This document shows positions 46,708-55,441 of a stretch of DNA of 62,314 nucleotides, piece after piece. A program made the position numbers and the translations under genes. This DNA comes from Anaerolineales bacterium (lineage in GTDB: Bacteria; Chloroflexota; Anaerolineae; Anaerolineales; UBA6663), in NCBI GenBank assembly GCA_016789175.1, contig JAEURK010000042.1:1-62314 (forward strand). Reading direction: 5' to 3'. The notes below the pieces were generated by a model. The model saw only the letters and a list, made by a program, of their open reading frames with translations, ran no database searches and was not told the DNA's origin. Within the stretch, counting starts at the first letter, position 1. Each line of letters starts with the position of its first letter.

Positions 46708-47307
46708 TCAGGAGTCGCCGCGCCGCACCCAGCGCACCAGCGCGATCCCGGCGCCGATGACCAGCACGACGCCGACCAGCACACCGCTGAAGTTGCTGAC
46801 GAAGTCGCTGATCAATTCCCACTGGCTGCCGAAGGCGTAGCCGAGGGCTCCATATAGGAGGATCCAGGTCAACTCGCCGGCCGCGACGTTCCCGCCGAAG
46901 TGGGCCAATCGGTAGTCGCTGCTGCCGGCGATGAGGTTGACGGGGATCGCCAGTGGGGTCAAGAGCCACCGCGTCAGGTAAATGGCCGCGGCCCCGTACC
47001 GGGCGAACTGGCGTTCGCTCTGTTGCCAGGCGGCCGTGCCGCCGAACCGCGTCCGCGCCGCCTGACCCATCCAGCGGCCCAGGCCAAAGCTGAGGAGATC
47101 GCCCACCACGGCGCCGACCAGGGTCCACAAAATGGCCGGCGCCGGCTCGAGCACGCCTTGCTGCACGAACGCGCCGCCGGCGATCACGAACAACGAGCTT
47201 GGGAACGGCACGCCGACGGCGGCCAGAAAGACCACGACCGCCAGCGTCACGGCCCCGTAGGTGATCACCAGGGTCAAGACCTGGTCGCTGATGTCGGTCA
47301 GGCTCAT
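46708..47307 (-). CDS. DedA-family membrane protein
   Basis: A 199-residue membrane protein of the DedA/SNARE-associated (VTT) family, which acts in membrane lipid flipping and envelope homeostasis. VFLAAVGVPFPSSLFVIAGGAFV is the conserved N-terminal re-entrant segment; GDLLSFGLGRWMG and LTRWLLTPLAIPVNLIAGSSDYRLAHFGGNVAAGELTW are the second signature. Several hydrophobic segments and a basic C-terminus (RWVRRG) follow. It overlaps the next gene upstream by 4 bases. Confidence 0.9.
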   Translation of the reverse strand: MSLTDISDQVLTLVITYGAVTLAVVVFLAAVGVPFPSSLFVIAGGAFVQQGVLEPAPAILWTLVGAVVGDLLSFGLGRWMGQAARTRFGGTAAWQQSERQFARYGAAAIYLTRWLLTPLAIPVNLIAGSSDYRLAHFGGNVAAGELTWILLYGALGYAFGSQWELISDFVSNFSGVLVGVVLVIGAGIALVRWVRRGDS

Positions 47308-47939
47308 GGGTTGATCGTCGGGGTGTAGGCGTCCAGGAGGGTTCGCACCTTGGCTTCGAGCGCTCGCGGGCCACCCTCGATCTGTTCGCGTTCTGCCAGG
47401 AGATCGAGCGGCATCGCCGCGCTGAGATCGCCCTCCAGGCCCAACCCTGACACGAGATAATCCTCCGGCACGCCGGTGCTATTGGCGATATAGCGCACGC
47501 TCATCCAGGCTCGCACGTCACGCAAACCGGTCACGACCGGGTAGGCGCGATAGGCCTCGATCGTCGCACGGATGGTTGCCACCACGGCCAGCTCCTGGCC
47601 GTCTTCTGCGAAACCCCGATCGAAAATCCGGTTCAATTCGCCGAGGGTCGTGTCGCTCTTGCGTTCGACAAACGGGATGTCGAGCGCGCTGTGCAGGTAT
47701 TCCTCCGGCACGGCATAGGCCACAGCCACAAACCGGATCGTCATCCACGGACGAATCGCGTCGACGCTGGCGGTGCCCGTATCCAACCCTTCAGCTCGCA
47801 TGTACTGGAATCTGTTCCAGCTCTGCCATGCGCGGGTGCCAAAGAACGCGATCAACCCGACGCCAAGCGCCATCACGACGCCGGCCACGATCAACCGAGT
47901 GCGGCGGCTCAAGCCCTTGCGCGCGATCTGTTTCGTCAT
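47304..47939 (-). CDS. Membrane-anchored protein with two VPE-YL repeats
   Basis: A 211-residue protein with a basic N-terminus (RKGLSRRTR) and a membrane segment at about 16-38. The outside part has two related motifs: RPWMTIRFVAVAYAVPEEYL (63-82) and RAWMSVRYIANSTGVPEDYL (143-162). I do not recognise the family by name. It overlaps the DedA gene by 4 bases, so the two likely work together at the membrane. It is divergent from hypA. Confidence 0.65.
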   Translation of the reverse strand: MTKQIARKGLSRRTRLIVAGVVMALGVGLIAFFGTRAWQSWNRFQYMRAEGLDTGTASVDAIRPWMTIRFVAVAYAVPEEYLHSALDIPFVERKSDTTLGELNRIFDRGFAEDGQELAVVATIRATIEAYRAYPVVTGLRDVRAWMSVRYIANSTGVPEDYLVSGLGLEGDLSAAMPLDLLAEREQIEGGPRALEAKVRTLLDAYTPTINP

Positions 47940-47995
47940 GGGCCGAATGATACCGTGGCAGCCTTTCTGCGATACAATCCCGCCCGGACCCCGGC

Positions 47996-48379
47996 ATGCA
48001 CGAACTTTCCATTGCTCACAGTTTGATCGAGACGGTCGAAGAGGCCCTGGCCAGCCAGCCCGACCTGCGGGTGACCGCGGTCAATCTCCAGCTGGGGGTG
48101 CTTTCGGGCGTGGAGGCCGACTCACTCTTGTTTTGTTTCGACATCGCTACGGCCGACACGCGCCTGGCCGGTGCCAAACTCCAGATCGAGTCGGTTGCGG
48201 CGCGTGCGTTTTGCGCGGCCTGCGGCCACGATGTCAGCCCGGTGGCCCCGCACTGGTACCGCTGCCCGGAGTGCGGCGCGGTGTGCGCTCAACTGAGCGC
48301 CGGGCGCGATCTGCAGATCGCATCGGTGGAAGTCGTCGAGAACAATGAGGAGCGCGCGAATGAAGCCCCGTCTGCTTGA
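47996..48379 (+). CDS. hypA: Hydrogenase maturation nickel chaperone HypA
   Basis: HypA (127 aa) delivers nickel to hydrogenase with HypB. MHELSIAHSLIETVEEAL supplies the N-terminal Ni ligand (His2, Glu3). The zinc site is C73-x2-C76 (FCAACGH) and C90-x2-C93 (YRCPECG). The last 20 residues overlap hypB by 20 bases. The leader is short: a possible -10, TACAAT, is at 47973-47978, with a weak -35. Confidence 0.95.
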   Translation: MHELSIAHSLIETVEEALASQPDLRVTAVNLQLGVLSGVEADSLLFCFDIATADTRLAGAKLQIESVAARAFCAACGHDVSPVAPHWYRCPECGAVCAQLSAGRDLQIASVEVVENNEERANEAPSA

Positions 48380-49049
48380 GATCCGAAAAGGCGTGCTCGA
48401 GAAGAATGACCTGTTGGCCGAAGGGCTGCGCGCGCGTTTCCAGGCCGCGGGTGTGTTTACGCTCAACTGGGTTTCGAGCCCCGGCACCGGAAAGACCGCG
48501 CTGCTCGAGGCCACCCTTAAGCAGATGCGGGAGCAGGGGCAGCGAGTCGCGGCCCTGGTCGGAGACCTGGCGACTGAGAACGACGCCCATCGACTGGCGC
48601 GGAGCGGCGCGCCAGTCCGCCAGATCGTCACCGGCGGCAATTGCCACCTCGAGGCAGATATGATCGAGAGCCACCTCGCGCGGAGCGGGTGGGACCTCAA
48701 CGATCTGGACTTCCTCTTCATCGAAAACGTCGGCAACCTGGTCTGTCCGTCGAGCTACGATCTGGGCGAAGATCTGCGGGTCGTGCTGCTCTCGGTCACC
48801 GAGGGCGAGGACAAACCACTCAAGTACCCGTCGATGTTCAACTCATCGGACGTGGCCATGATCACCAAGATCGATCTGGCCGAGGCCGTCGAGTTCGATC
48901 GGGCCGCGGCCTACGCCAACCTCGAGACGATGCGGCCGGGTCTGCGCGTGTTCGAGACCTCGGCCAAAACCGGGCGCGGCCTGACCGAATGGATCGCTTT
49001 CCTGGCCGAGCAGCGCGCCGCGCGTCTTGCCTCGCGGTCTCAAGGTTAG
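48360..49049 (+). CDS. hypB: Hydrogenase maturation GTPase HypB
   Basis: GTPase for nickel insertion (229 aa). The P-loop is SSPGTGKT (39-46; most HypB have GSGKT). GDLATENDAHRL, IENVGNLVCPSSYDLGE and TKIDL (guanine-specificity) follow. There is no His-rich nickel-storage stretch at the N-terminus. It overlaps hypA by 20 bases. A cluster of small hairpins lies downstream (49050-49146). Confidence 0.95.
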   Translation: MKPRLLEIRKGVLEKNDLLAEGLRARFQAAGVFTLNWVSSPGTGKTALLEATLKQMREQGQRVAALVGDLATENDAHRLARSGAPVRQIVTGGNCHLEADMIESHLARSGWDLNDLDFLFIENVGNLVCPSSYDLGEDLRVVLLSVTEGEDKPLKYPSMFNSSDVAMITKIDLAEAVEFDRAAAYANLETMRPGLRVFETSAKTGRGLTEWIAFLAEQRAARLASRSQG

Positions 49050-49146
49050 AAATTCCGCCCGGAATTATTGAACAGGGTTTTTGAACAGGCTTGTTTTCCC
49101 GAAAAACACGAGTCGACCTGTCAGGTCGAAGGTTAGAATCCTCGGC

Positions 49147-50928
49147 ATGCCTGAACCGCAGTCGTTGATCGCCACCCCGGTGACGACGGAGGTCGAAGAA
49201 AACCTCCGGCGTGAACTGCGCCGCTCGGCCCATGAGCAGGCCGCGTTGCAGGCTGTCGCCCGGATCGGCGTCGATGAACTCGATACGGCTCAGCTCAGCG
49301 CGCGATTGGCCCCCCAGCTCGCGCGTTTGCTTTCGTCCGAACGGGTGCTGATCGGCCTGACCCGCGACGAAGCCGTGCAATTCGCGCATGGCTTCAGCGA
49401 CGGGTCGATCGTGCCACTCGACCTGCACTACGCGCCCGGCCAGGACGTCGCCGGTTGGGTACTCAAGAATCGTCGTCCTTATCTCGCTTTGGACCCCGAA
49501 CACGACCCGGTCGTGTCGCCGGCGCACCGTTCGCGCTTTGCCTGCCGTTCGATTCTGGCCGTGCCGATGCTGAACCATCAGTCGCGCGTGAGCGGGGTGG
49601 TGGAGTTCCACAACCGCCGCGGCCCGAGCCCTTTCAGCGAGCACGACGTGGCTTTCGCGCAGGCCCTGGTCCTGCAGATGACCGTGGCGTTTGAACGCGC
49701 CGTCCTGATGGAGGGCATGGCACGTTGGTCGAGCGCGCTCGGCAACCTGTTCGTCATGAACGCGGCGATCAACCGCGCGCTCGACCCGGAGGCCTTGCTG
49801 CGCAAACTGGTCGAGCATGCCGCCGGATTCCTCGGCGCGCAGGCCGGTTTTGCGGGTTTGCTGCGGAGCGAGCCTGAGCCGGCCCGGTTGGTGGCCAACG
49901 GGTTTTGGCACAAACAGGGCTGGCGCCCGTATGCGGCCGCCTGGGCCCGCGACGAAGGCCTGGCCGGCTGGGTCTGGTCCTACGAGTGCCCATACCTGAC
50001 CAACACCTATCGCGACGATCCGCTCGCCGATGCCCGGCTGCGCGCGGACTATGACCTGCGCAATGCGGTGTGCGTCCCGATCCTCGGGGCAAATGAACAG
50101 GTGCTCGGGTTCTTCCAGGTGCTCAACAAAGGCGACGGTCGCCAGCCCTTTACCTGGTCGGACGTGGAGTTCCTGCAGTCGCTCGCCAACGTCGCCGGCG
50201 TCGCGATCTACAATGCGCGCCTGCTGGCCGAGCTCGAGACGCAGCGCGGTCAGTTTCAGGCGCTCTCAGCCCAGTATGTCGAGCTACTTGAGGAAGAGCG
50301 GCGTCGGATTTCGCTCGAGTTGCACGATGAGGCCGGCCAGGCCCTGATCGGCGTTAAACTCGCGCTGCAGGCGTTGGCGCGCAAGGCCGGTCAGCAGAAT
50401 ATCGAGCTACAGGCCGATATCCAGGAGGTGAACCAGGAGGTCAACGGCGCGGCCCGCCGCTTGCAGACCCTGGCCACCGCGCTGCGCCCGCCGGCGCTCG
50501 ACCAGCTCGGGCTCAAGGCCGCGCTGTCGGCGTTAGTCAACGATTTCGCCGAACGGGCCGGGTTGGACGCGGCCATCGCTGCGGCGGACGAGCGGACGGA
50601 TCATGAACGGCGACTCCCGACGGCGGTCGAGCTGGCCTTGTATCGGATCGTCCAGGAGGCGCTGACCAACGTGGGAAGACACGCGGCTGCCGGGCGGGTC
50701 TCGGTCGATGTGATGATCTCGGATGCTCGGGCCACGGTTACGGTCACCGACGACGGCCAGGGCTTCGACCGTCAACATCTGACTCGTAAGACCCTGGGTC
50801 TGCTCGGGATGCAGGAGCGGGCCACCACATTGGGCGGCGTGGTTGACATCGTGTCATCGCCGGGGGCCGGTACTCGCGTGATAGTCAACATCCCGCTGGC
50901 CTCAACCTCGGGCAAAGGGAGCACATGA
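49147..50928 (+). CDS. Two-GAF sensor histidine kinase (NarL-system type)
   Basis: A 593-residue cytoplasmic kinase. The first GAF domain covers about 35-190 and the second about 200-370; then a short coiled coil. A HisKA_3 domain follows with RRRISLELHDEAGQALIGVKLALQAL (phospho-His in ELHDE), and a HATPase domain with IVQEALTNVGRHAAAGRV and VTDDGQGFD. No membrane segment is seen, so it senses a cytoplasmic ligand or redox state. It overlaps its partner response regulator by 4 bases. A possible -10, TAGAAT, at 49134 gives a very short leader. Confidence 0.92.
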   Translation: MPEPQSLIATPVTTEVEENLRRELRRSAHEQAALQAVARIGVDELDTAQLSARLAPQLARLLSSERVLIGLTRDEAVQFAHGFSDGSIVPLDLHYAPGQDVAGWVLKNRRPYLALDPEHDPVVSPAHRSRFACRSILAVPMLNHQSRVSGVVEFHNRRGPSPFSEHDVAFAQALVLQMTVAFERAVLMEGMARWSSALGNLFVMNAAINRALDPEALLRKLVEHAAGFLGAQAGFAGLLRSEPEPARLVANGFWHKQGWRPYAAAWARDEGLAGWVWSYECPYLTNTYRDDPLADARLRADYDLRNAVCVPILGANEQVLGFFQVLNKGDGRQPFTWSDVEFLQSLANVAGVAIYNARLLAELETQRGQFQALSAQYVELLEEERRRISLELHDEAGQALIGVKLALQALARKAGQQNIELQADIQEVNQEVNGAARRLQTLATALRPPALDQLGLKAALSALVNDFAERAGLDAAIAAADERTDHERRLPTAVELALYRIVQEALTNVGRHAAAGRVSVDVMISDARATVTVTDDGQGFDRQHLTRKTLGLLGMQERATTLGGVVDIVSSPGAGTRVIVNIPLASTSGKGST

Positions 50929-51614
50929 GCGCGGTTGAGACCCAGCTTCACCAGGGAGGGCAACCTCTGCCGGTCATCGTCGTCGACGACCACAGCGTCG
51001 TCCGCCGCGGCATCGCCGCCTTGCTGCGCCTCGACGGCCGTTACCAGGTCGTGGCGGAGGCGTCCAATGGGGATGAGGCCATGGCCTGGGCCGAGCGCAT
51101 CCGCACCGGCGTCATGATCCTCGACATGCAGATGCCGCGTGTCAACGGCCTGGAGACGTTGCGCCGGCTCTCCGGGCGCCAGCCCGGCATCAAGGTGCTC
51201 ATTCTCTCGATGTACGACGACCTGGCCCTGGTCGCTCAGGCGCTGCAAGACGGCGCGCGCGGCTATATGCTCAAGCAGGCCATGGAGGATGAGGCGCTCT
51301 TCGAAGCCCTCCAGCGTATCTCGGCCGATGAGATCTACATCGGCGCCGGCATCGATCGCGAGCGGCTGGACCTGGCCTCGGCCCAGGCCAGCGGCGGATT
51401 GACCCAGCGCGAGCGCGAGGTCCTGCAGCTGATCTGCGATGGTCAGACCACCAGCCAGGTCGCGCGCTCGCTCAGTATCAGCCCGCACACGGCCAACCGG
51501 CATCGCGCCAACGTCATGCAGAAACTGCATGCCCACAACCAGGCCGATCTGGTGCGAAACGCTCTGGCCGCCGGCTTGATCCTGCCCGATCGCGGGCCGA
51601 GTTCGTCCTCCTGA
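50925..51614 (+). CDS. NarL/FixJ-family response regulator
   Basis: A 229-residue regulator. REC domain: IVVDDHSVVRRGIAALL, phospho-Asp in MILDMQMPRVNGLETL, lysine in GYMLKQAME. LuxR-type HTH: LTQREREVLQLICDGQTTSQVARSLSISPHTANRHRANVMQKLHAHNQADLVRNAL. It is coupled to the upstream kinase by a 4-base overlap. Given its place between hypAB and the hydrogenase operon it may control H2 uptake, but this is inference. Confidence 0.93.
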   Translation: MSAVETQLHQGGQPLPVIVVDDHSVVRRGIAALLRLDGRYQVVAEASNGDEAMAWAERIRTGVMILDMQMPRVNGLETLRRLSGRQPGIKVLILSMYDDLALVAQALQDGARGYMLKQAMEDEALFEALQRISADEIYIGAGIDRERLDLASAQASGGLTQREREVLQLICDGQTTSQVARSLSISPHTANRHRANVMQKLHAHNQADLVRNALAAGLILPDRGPSSSS

Positions 51615-51718
51615 TACAGTCGCGCTGAGCAGGCGATGCGATGACGGCAATGAGCTAGGCGGTCAAGCCGACCAGCTCGTTCACGTCGCCTAATCCTTGT
51701 GGACTACGCCACGACACC

Positions 51719-51736
51719 TTGTGAACAAAATCACAG
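51719..51736. promoter_or_regulatory. CRP/FNR- or Rex-type operator before the hydrogenase operon
   Basis: TTGTGA-ACAAAA-TCACAG contains a perfect TGTGA-N6-TCACA inverted repeat. It matches the CRP consensus and all but one base of the Rex consensus TTGTGA-N6-TCACAA. It lies about 75 bases upstream of the predicted transcription start, which suits a CRP-family activator better than a repressor overlapping the promoter. Both regulator types fit an H2-uptake operon. Confidence 0.65.
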
Positions 51737-51767
51737 CTTTCGCCTGCAAAATGGCGTGTTCATGCTA

Positions 51768-51796
51768 TTGAACCGACTTGGTCCGATTAATACAAT
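51768..51796 (+). promoter_or_regulatory. Sigma-70-type promoter of the hydrogenase operon
   Basis: TTGAAC (51768-51773), a 17-base spacer and TACAAT (51791-51796) make a near-consensus promoter. Transcription would start near 51803 and leave a leader of about 68 bases before the DUF1641 gene. The rest of 51615-51870 holds no gene. Confidence 0.75.
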
Positions 51797-51870
51797 TGAC
51801 CCAACCTGATCGGCGACGCACGCTGTCGCCTGAGCAACGAACCGCGAACCCGTTCAGCAACGAGAGCTTC

Positions 51871-52743
51871 ATGAGCACCTCGAATGGCGTAGCGCTTGCA
51901 ACCAGCGGGGCCGATCGGCTCCGCCAACGACTGGATGATCCCGCCACAGCGGCGGCCCTCAACGAAATCCTCGACCGTCTCGACGTGATCGCCTTGAGCG
52001 TCAACTCGCTCGACGGCCTGTTGCGCCGCAGCGACACGATTATCGAAAGCGCCCGCGAGGGCGTGCACGATCTCCGACAGGCTGCGCCCCAAAACCTCGA
52101 CCTTGAAACGACGCTGAACCAGCTTGGTCAGAGCCTGCCGGCCGTGCTCGAGGCCTTGCCCGAGCTCAGTCGCTCTTTGCCGCAGCTGACACGTCTGGCG
52201 ACCCGGCTCAACGAACCCGAGACGTCGGCCGCGATCGACAGTGTGCTCAACCATGCCGGGGTGCTGGCTTTGGCGGCCGAATCGGCCGATGGGCTGTTGC
52301 GCCGAAGCGACACGATCATCGAAAGTGTGGCCGGCGGCGTGCGCGATGTTGTCGGCACCGATCAGGCCGCCACCGTGGCCACATTCGAACAGTCGTTACA
52401 GGTTTTGGCGGGGCTGCGCGAGGCGCTTCCGACCCTGGTGCAGATTCTGCCGCGGGTAACGCGCTCCTTGCCTCGTCTGTTTGATGTCGCTGAGCGGCTC
52501 GAGGTGATCCTGGGTTCGCCGGAATTCGAGGCGCTCATGAGTTCGGGCGTGTTTGCGCCTAAGACCGTGGGCATCGTCGGCGAGGCCGGCAAGGCCCTGG
52601 TTGAAACCTACGACGAGCAGGTCGCAAAGGCCACGCCGGCCGGGCGGCTGGATCTCTTCCGGGCCCTTGGGGATCCGGATATCCAGCGCGCGCTCGGCTT
52701 CATGATCGAGTTCGCCAAGCGTTTCGGCAAGCACTTTCGTTAG
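51871..52743 (+). CDS. DUF1641 protein with duplicated N-terminal module; HucM-like position
   Basis: A 290-residue helical protein directly upstream of hupS. Two 52-residue repeats (16-67 and 108-159) both contain DGLLRRSDTIIES. The C-terminal part (about 200-290) has ALMSSGVFAPKTVGIVGEAGKALVETYDE and GDPDIQRALGFMIEFAKRFGK, typical of DUF1641. In the M. smegmatis Huc group 2a hydrogenase, a gene in this position encodes the membrane-stalk subunit HucM. A similar scaffold role is inferred. The ATG at 51871 is preferred to an upstream in-frame TTG/GTG that lies inside the promoter. Confidence 0.8.
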   Translation: MSTSNGVALATSGADRLRQRLDDPATAAALNEILDRLDVIALSVNSLDGLLRRSDTIIESAREGVHDLRQAAPQNLDLETTLNQLGQSLPAVLEALPELSRSLPQLTRLATRLNEPETSAAIDSVLNHAGVLALAAESADGLLRRSDTIIESVAGGVRDVVGTDQAATVATFEQSLQVLAGLREALPTLVQILPRVTRSLPRLFDVAERLEVILGSPEFEALMSSGVFAPKTVGIVGEAGKALVETYDEQVAKATPAGRLDLFRALGDPDIQRALGFMIEFAKRFGKHFR

Positions 52744-52784
52744 GAATCGAAGTCACCCGTGACTTCATCTATCAGGAGGCTCGC

Positions 52785-53756
52785 ATGACGAATGTCCTTT
52801 GGCTGCAGGGCGGGGCCTGTAGCGGCAATACCATGTCCTTCCTCAACGCCGAGGAGCCAAGCGCGGTCGACCTGGTGACCGACTTCGGAATCAACGTGTT
52901 GTGGCATCCGTCGCTGGGCCTCGAGCTGGGCGATGCCGTCACGGAGATGATGCGCGACTGCGTCAGCGGCAAGATCCCGCTCGACATCTTCGTCTTCGAG
53001 GGCTCGGTCATCCGCGCGCCACACGGCACCGGCCGCTTCAACATGTTCTGCGGTCGCCCGATGCAGGATTGGGTGGCCGAGCTGGCCGCCCAGGCCACGA
53101 TCGTCGTCGCCATCGGCGATTGTGCTTGCTGGGGTGGCATCCCCGCGGCCGACCCCAACCCAAGCGACTCGGTCGGCCTGCAGTACCTCAAGCGTGCCCA
53201 CGGCGGCTTCCTGGGGTCGGGCTTCAAGTCGAAGCTCGGGTTGCCGGTGGTCAACATCCCGGGCTGCCCCGCGCACCCCGATTGGATCACCCAGATCCTG
53301 GTCGCGCTCGCCAGCGGCCGGGCCGGCGACATCGCCCTCGACGATCTGCAGCGCCCGGCCACGTTCTTCAAGACCTTCACGCAGACCGGCTGCACGCGCG
53401 TCCAGTATTTCGAGTACAAGCAATCGACCACCGAGTTCGGTCAGGGCACGCGCAAGGGTTGCCTGTTCTACGAGTTCGGCTGCCGCGGTCCGGTGACCCA
53501 CTCGCCCTGCAATCGCATCCTGTGGAATCGCCAGTCGTCCAAGACCCGCGCCGGCATGCCCTGCACCGGCTGCACCGAGCCCGAGTTCCCGTTCTTCGAT
53601 CTGCGCCCCGGCACGGTCTTCAAGACCCAGAAGATCTCGGGGTCGGTCCCGAAGGAAGTGCCGACCGGCACCGATCACGTCACATACATGGCCCACGCCG
53701 CCGCCGCCCGGATCGCGGCGCCGCAATGGTCCAAGGAAGACATGTTCGTCGTCTGA
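52785..53756 (+). CDS. hupS: Group 2a [NiFe] uptake hydrogenase small subunit
   Basis: Small subunit (323 aa) carrying the iron-sulfur relay. LWLQGGACSGNTMSFLNAEEP and DLVTDFGINVLWHPSLGLELGDAV match cyanobacterial HupS and group 2a enzymes almost word for word. Further Cys ligands are in GDCACWGGIP, NIPGCPAHPDWITQ, GCLFYEFGCRGP and PCTGCTEPEFPFFD. There is no twin-arginine signal and no C-terminal anchor, so the enzyme stays in the cytoplasm. AGGAGG precedes the ATG. hupL follows at 39 bases. Confidence 0.96.
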   Translation: MTNVLWLQGGACSGNTMSFLNAEEPSAVDLVTDFGINVLWHPSLGLELGDAVTEMMRDCVSGKIPLDIFVFEGSVIRAPHGTGRFNMFCGRPMQDWVAELAAQATIVVAIGDCACWGGIPAADPNPSDSVGLQYLKRAHGGFLGSGFKSKLGLPVVNIPGCPAHPDWITQILVALASGRAGDIALDDLQRPATFFKTFTQTGCTRVQYFEYKQSTTEFGQGTRKGCLFYEFGCRGPVTHSPCNRILWNRQSSKTRAGMPCTGCTEPEFPFFDLRPGTVFKTQKISGSVPKEVPTGTDHVTYMAHAAAARIAAPQWSKEDMFVV

Positions 53757-53795
53757 CCGTTACGCGCTCAAGGTTCATGCTGCGGAGACCATACG

Positions 53796-55430
53796 ATGAC
53801 CGCTGTTGCCCATCCGATCAACGCCAAAACACTTGACCTCCACGTCAGCCCGCTCGGGCGCGTGGAGGGCGACCTCGACGTCCGCGTCCGCATCGACGAC
53901 GGCGTCGTCACAGCCGCGCACACCGAAGCTGCCATGTTCCGCGGCTTCGAGATCATCCTCAAGGGCAAGGACCCGCAGGCCGGCCTGATCGTCACGCCCC
54001 GCATCTGCGGGATCTGCGGCGGCAGCCACCTGTACAAGTCGGTCTACGCCCTCGACACGGCCTGGAAGACCGAGGTGCCGCACAACGCCACCCTGGTGCG
54101 CAATATCGCCCAGGCCAGCGAGACGCTGCTCAGCATTCCGCGCTGGTTCTACGCGCTATTCGCGATCGACCTGACCAACAAGAACTACGCCAAAGCCAAC
54201 GGCTACGACGAGGCCGTGCGCCGCTTCGCGCCCTTTGTGGGCACAAGTTATGAGCCCGGCGTGACGGTGTCGGCCAAGCCGGCCGAGATCTACGCGATCT
54301 TCGGCGGGCAGTGGCCGCACTCGAGCTTCATGATCCCCGGCGGCGTGATGTGCGGCCCGACGCTCTCCGACGTCACGCGCTCGATCGCGATCCTCGACTA
54401 CTGGAAGGACACCTGGCTCGAGAAGGTCTGGCTGGGCGGCTCGGTCGATCGCTATCTCGAGTGCAAGACCTGGGCGGACCTCGAGACCTGGATGCACGAG
54501 AGCCAGGGCCACTACAACTCCGACTGTGGCTTCTTCATGCGTTTCGCCAAGGAGATCGGGCTCGACAAGTTCGGCGGCGGCTATGGCAACTTCCTGGCCA
54601 CCGGCACCTACTTCAACCCCGAGCTGTACGATCACCCGACGATCGAGGGCCGCAACGCCGCCCTGATCGAGCGCTCGGGCCTGTACGCCAAGGGCCAATT
54701 CTACGAGTTCGACCAGGCCAACGTCCGCGAGGACCACACCCACTCGTTCTACGAAGGAGCGGCTTCGCTGCATCCGTTCGAGGGCCGCACCGTGCCGGTC
54801 GATCCCGAGCTGGGCCGCAAGCAGGGTAAGTACACCTGGGCCAAGGCCCCGCGCTATGAGATCCCGGGCGTTGGCTCGCTGCCGGTCGAGGTCGGGCCGC
54901 TGGCCCGCCAGGTGATGGCCGGCAAGCCCGGCGCGGCCGGCTGGCAGGATGGCGACGGCATGTTCCTCGACGCGATCAACACAGTCGGGCCGAGCATCTT
55001 CGTGCGCGTCATGTCGCGCATGCACGAGGCCGCCAAATACTACAAGCTGGTGCGCAAGTGGCTGGGCGATATCAAGCTGCAGGAGAAGTTCTACATCAAG
55101 CCGGCCGAGCTGACCGAGGGCAAGGGTTTCGGCTCGACCGAGGCCGCCCGCGGCGCGCTCTCCGATTGGATCGTGCTCAAGGACGGCAAGATCGAGAACT
55201 ACCAGGTCATCACCCCGACCGCCTGGAACATCGGCCCGCGCGACTCGGCCGACGTCGCCGGCACGATGGAGCGGGCCTTCGTCGGCACCACCATCGCCGA
55301 CACCAAGGACCCGGTCGAGCTTGGCCACGTGGCCCGCAGCTTCGACTCCTGTCTGGTCTGCACCGTGCATGCTTACGACGGCAAGACCGGCAAGGAACTC
55401 ACCAAGTTCCAAATCGGCGGCGTGTGCTGA
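53796..55430 (+). CDS. hupL: Group 2a [NiFe] uptake hydrogenase large subunit
   Basis: Catalytic subunit (544 aa). The proximal NiFe ligand motif is RICGICGGSH (C71, C74) and the distal one DSCLVCTVH (C519, C522, H525). A 19-residue tail follows H525 (AYDGKTGKELTKFQIGGVC), to be removed by HupW after metal insertion. SPLGRVEGDLDV starts the protein domain as in other uptake enzymes. Group 2a assignment rests on the similarity of HupS, cytoplasmic location and the accessory genes downstream. A strong hairpin follows the stop. Confidence 0.96.
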   Translation: MTAVAHPINAKTLDLHVSPLGRVEGDLDVRVRIDDGVVTAAHTEAAMFRGFEIILKGKDPQAGLIVTPRICGICGGSHLYKSVYALDTAWKTEVPHNATLVRNIAQASETLLSIPRWFYALFAIDLTNKNYAKANGYDEAVRRFAPFVGTSYEPGVTVSAKPAEIYAIFGGQWPHSSFMIPGGVMCGPTLSDVTRSIAILDYWKDTWLEKVWLGGSVDRYLECKTWADLETWMHESQGHYNSDCGFFMRFAKEIGLDKFGGGYGNFLATGTYFNPELYDHPTIEGRNAALIERSGLYAKGQFYEFDQANVREDHTHSFYEGAASLHPFEGRTVPVDPELGRKQGKYTWAKAPRYEIPGVGSLPVEVGPLARQVMAGKPGAAGWQDGDGMFLDAINTVGPSIFVRVMSRMHEAAKYYKLVRKWLGDIKLQEKFYIKPAELTEGKGFGSTEAARGALSDWIVLKDGKIENYQVITPTAWNIGPRDSADVAGTMERAFVGTTIADTKDPVELGHVARSFDSCLVCTVHAYDGKTGKELTKFQIGGVC

Positions 55431-55441
55431 AATCCTGATCC

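Noticed and set aside
47691..48026. 111-codon plus-strand ORF overlapping hypA
   Set aside because: It is antisense to the 47304-47939 gene and runs into hypA in another frame, and its translation is Arg/His/Pro-rich.
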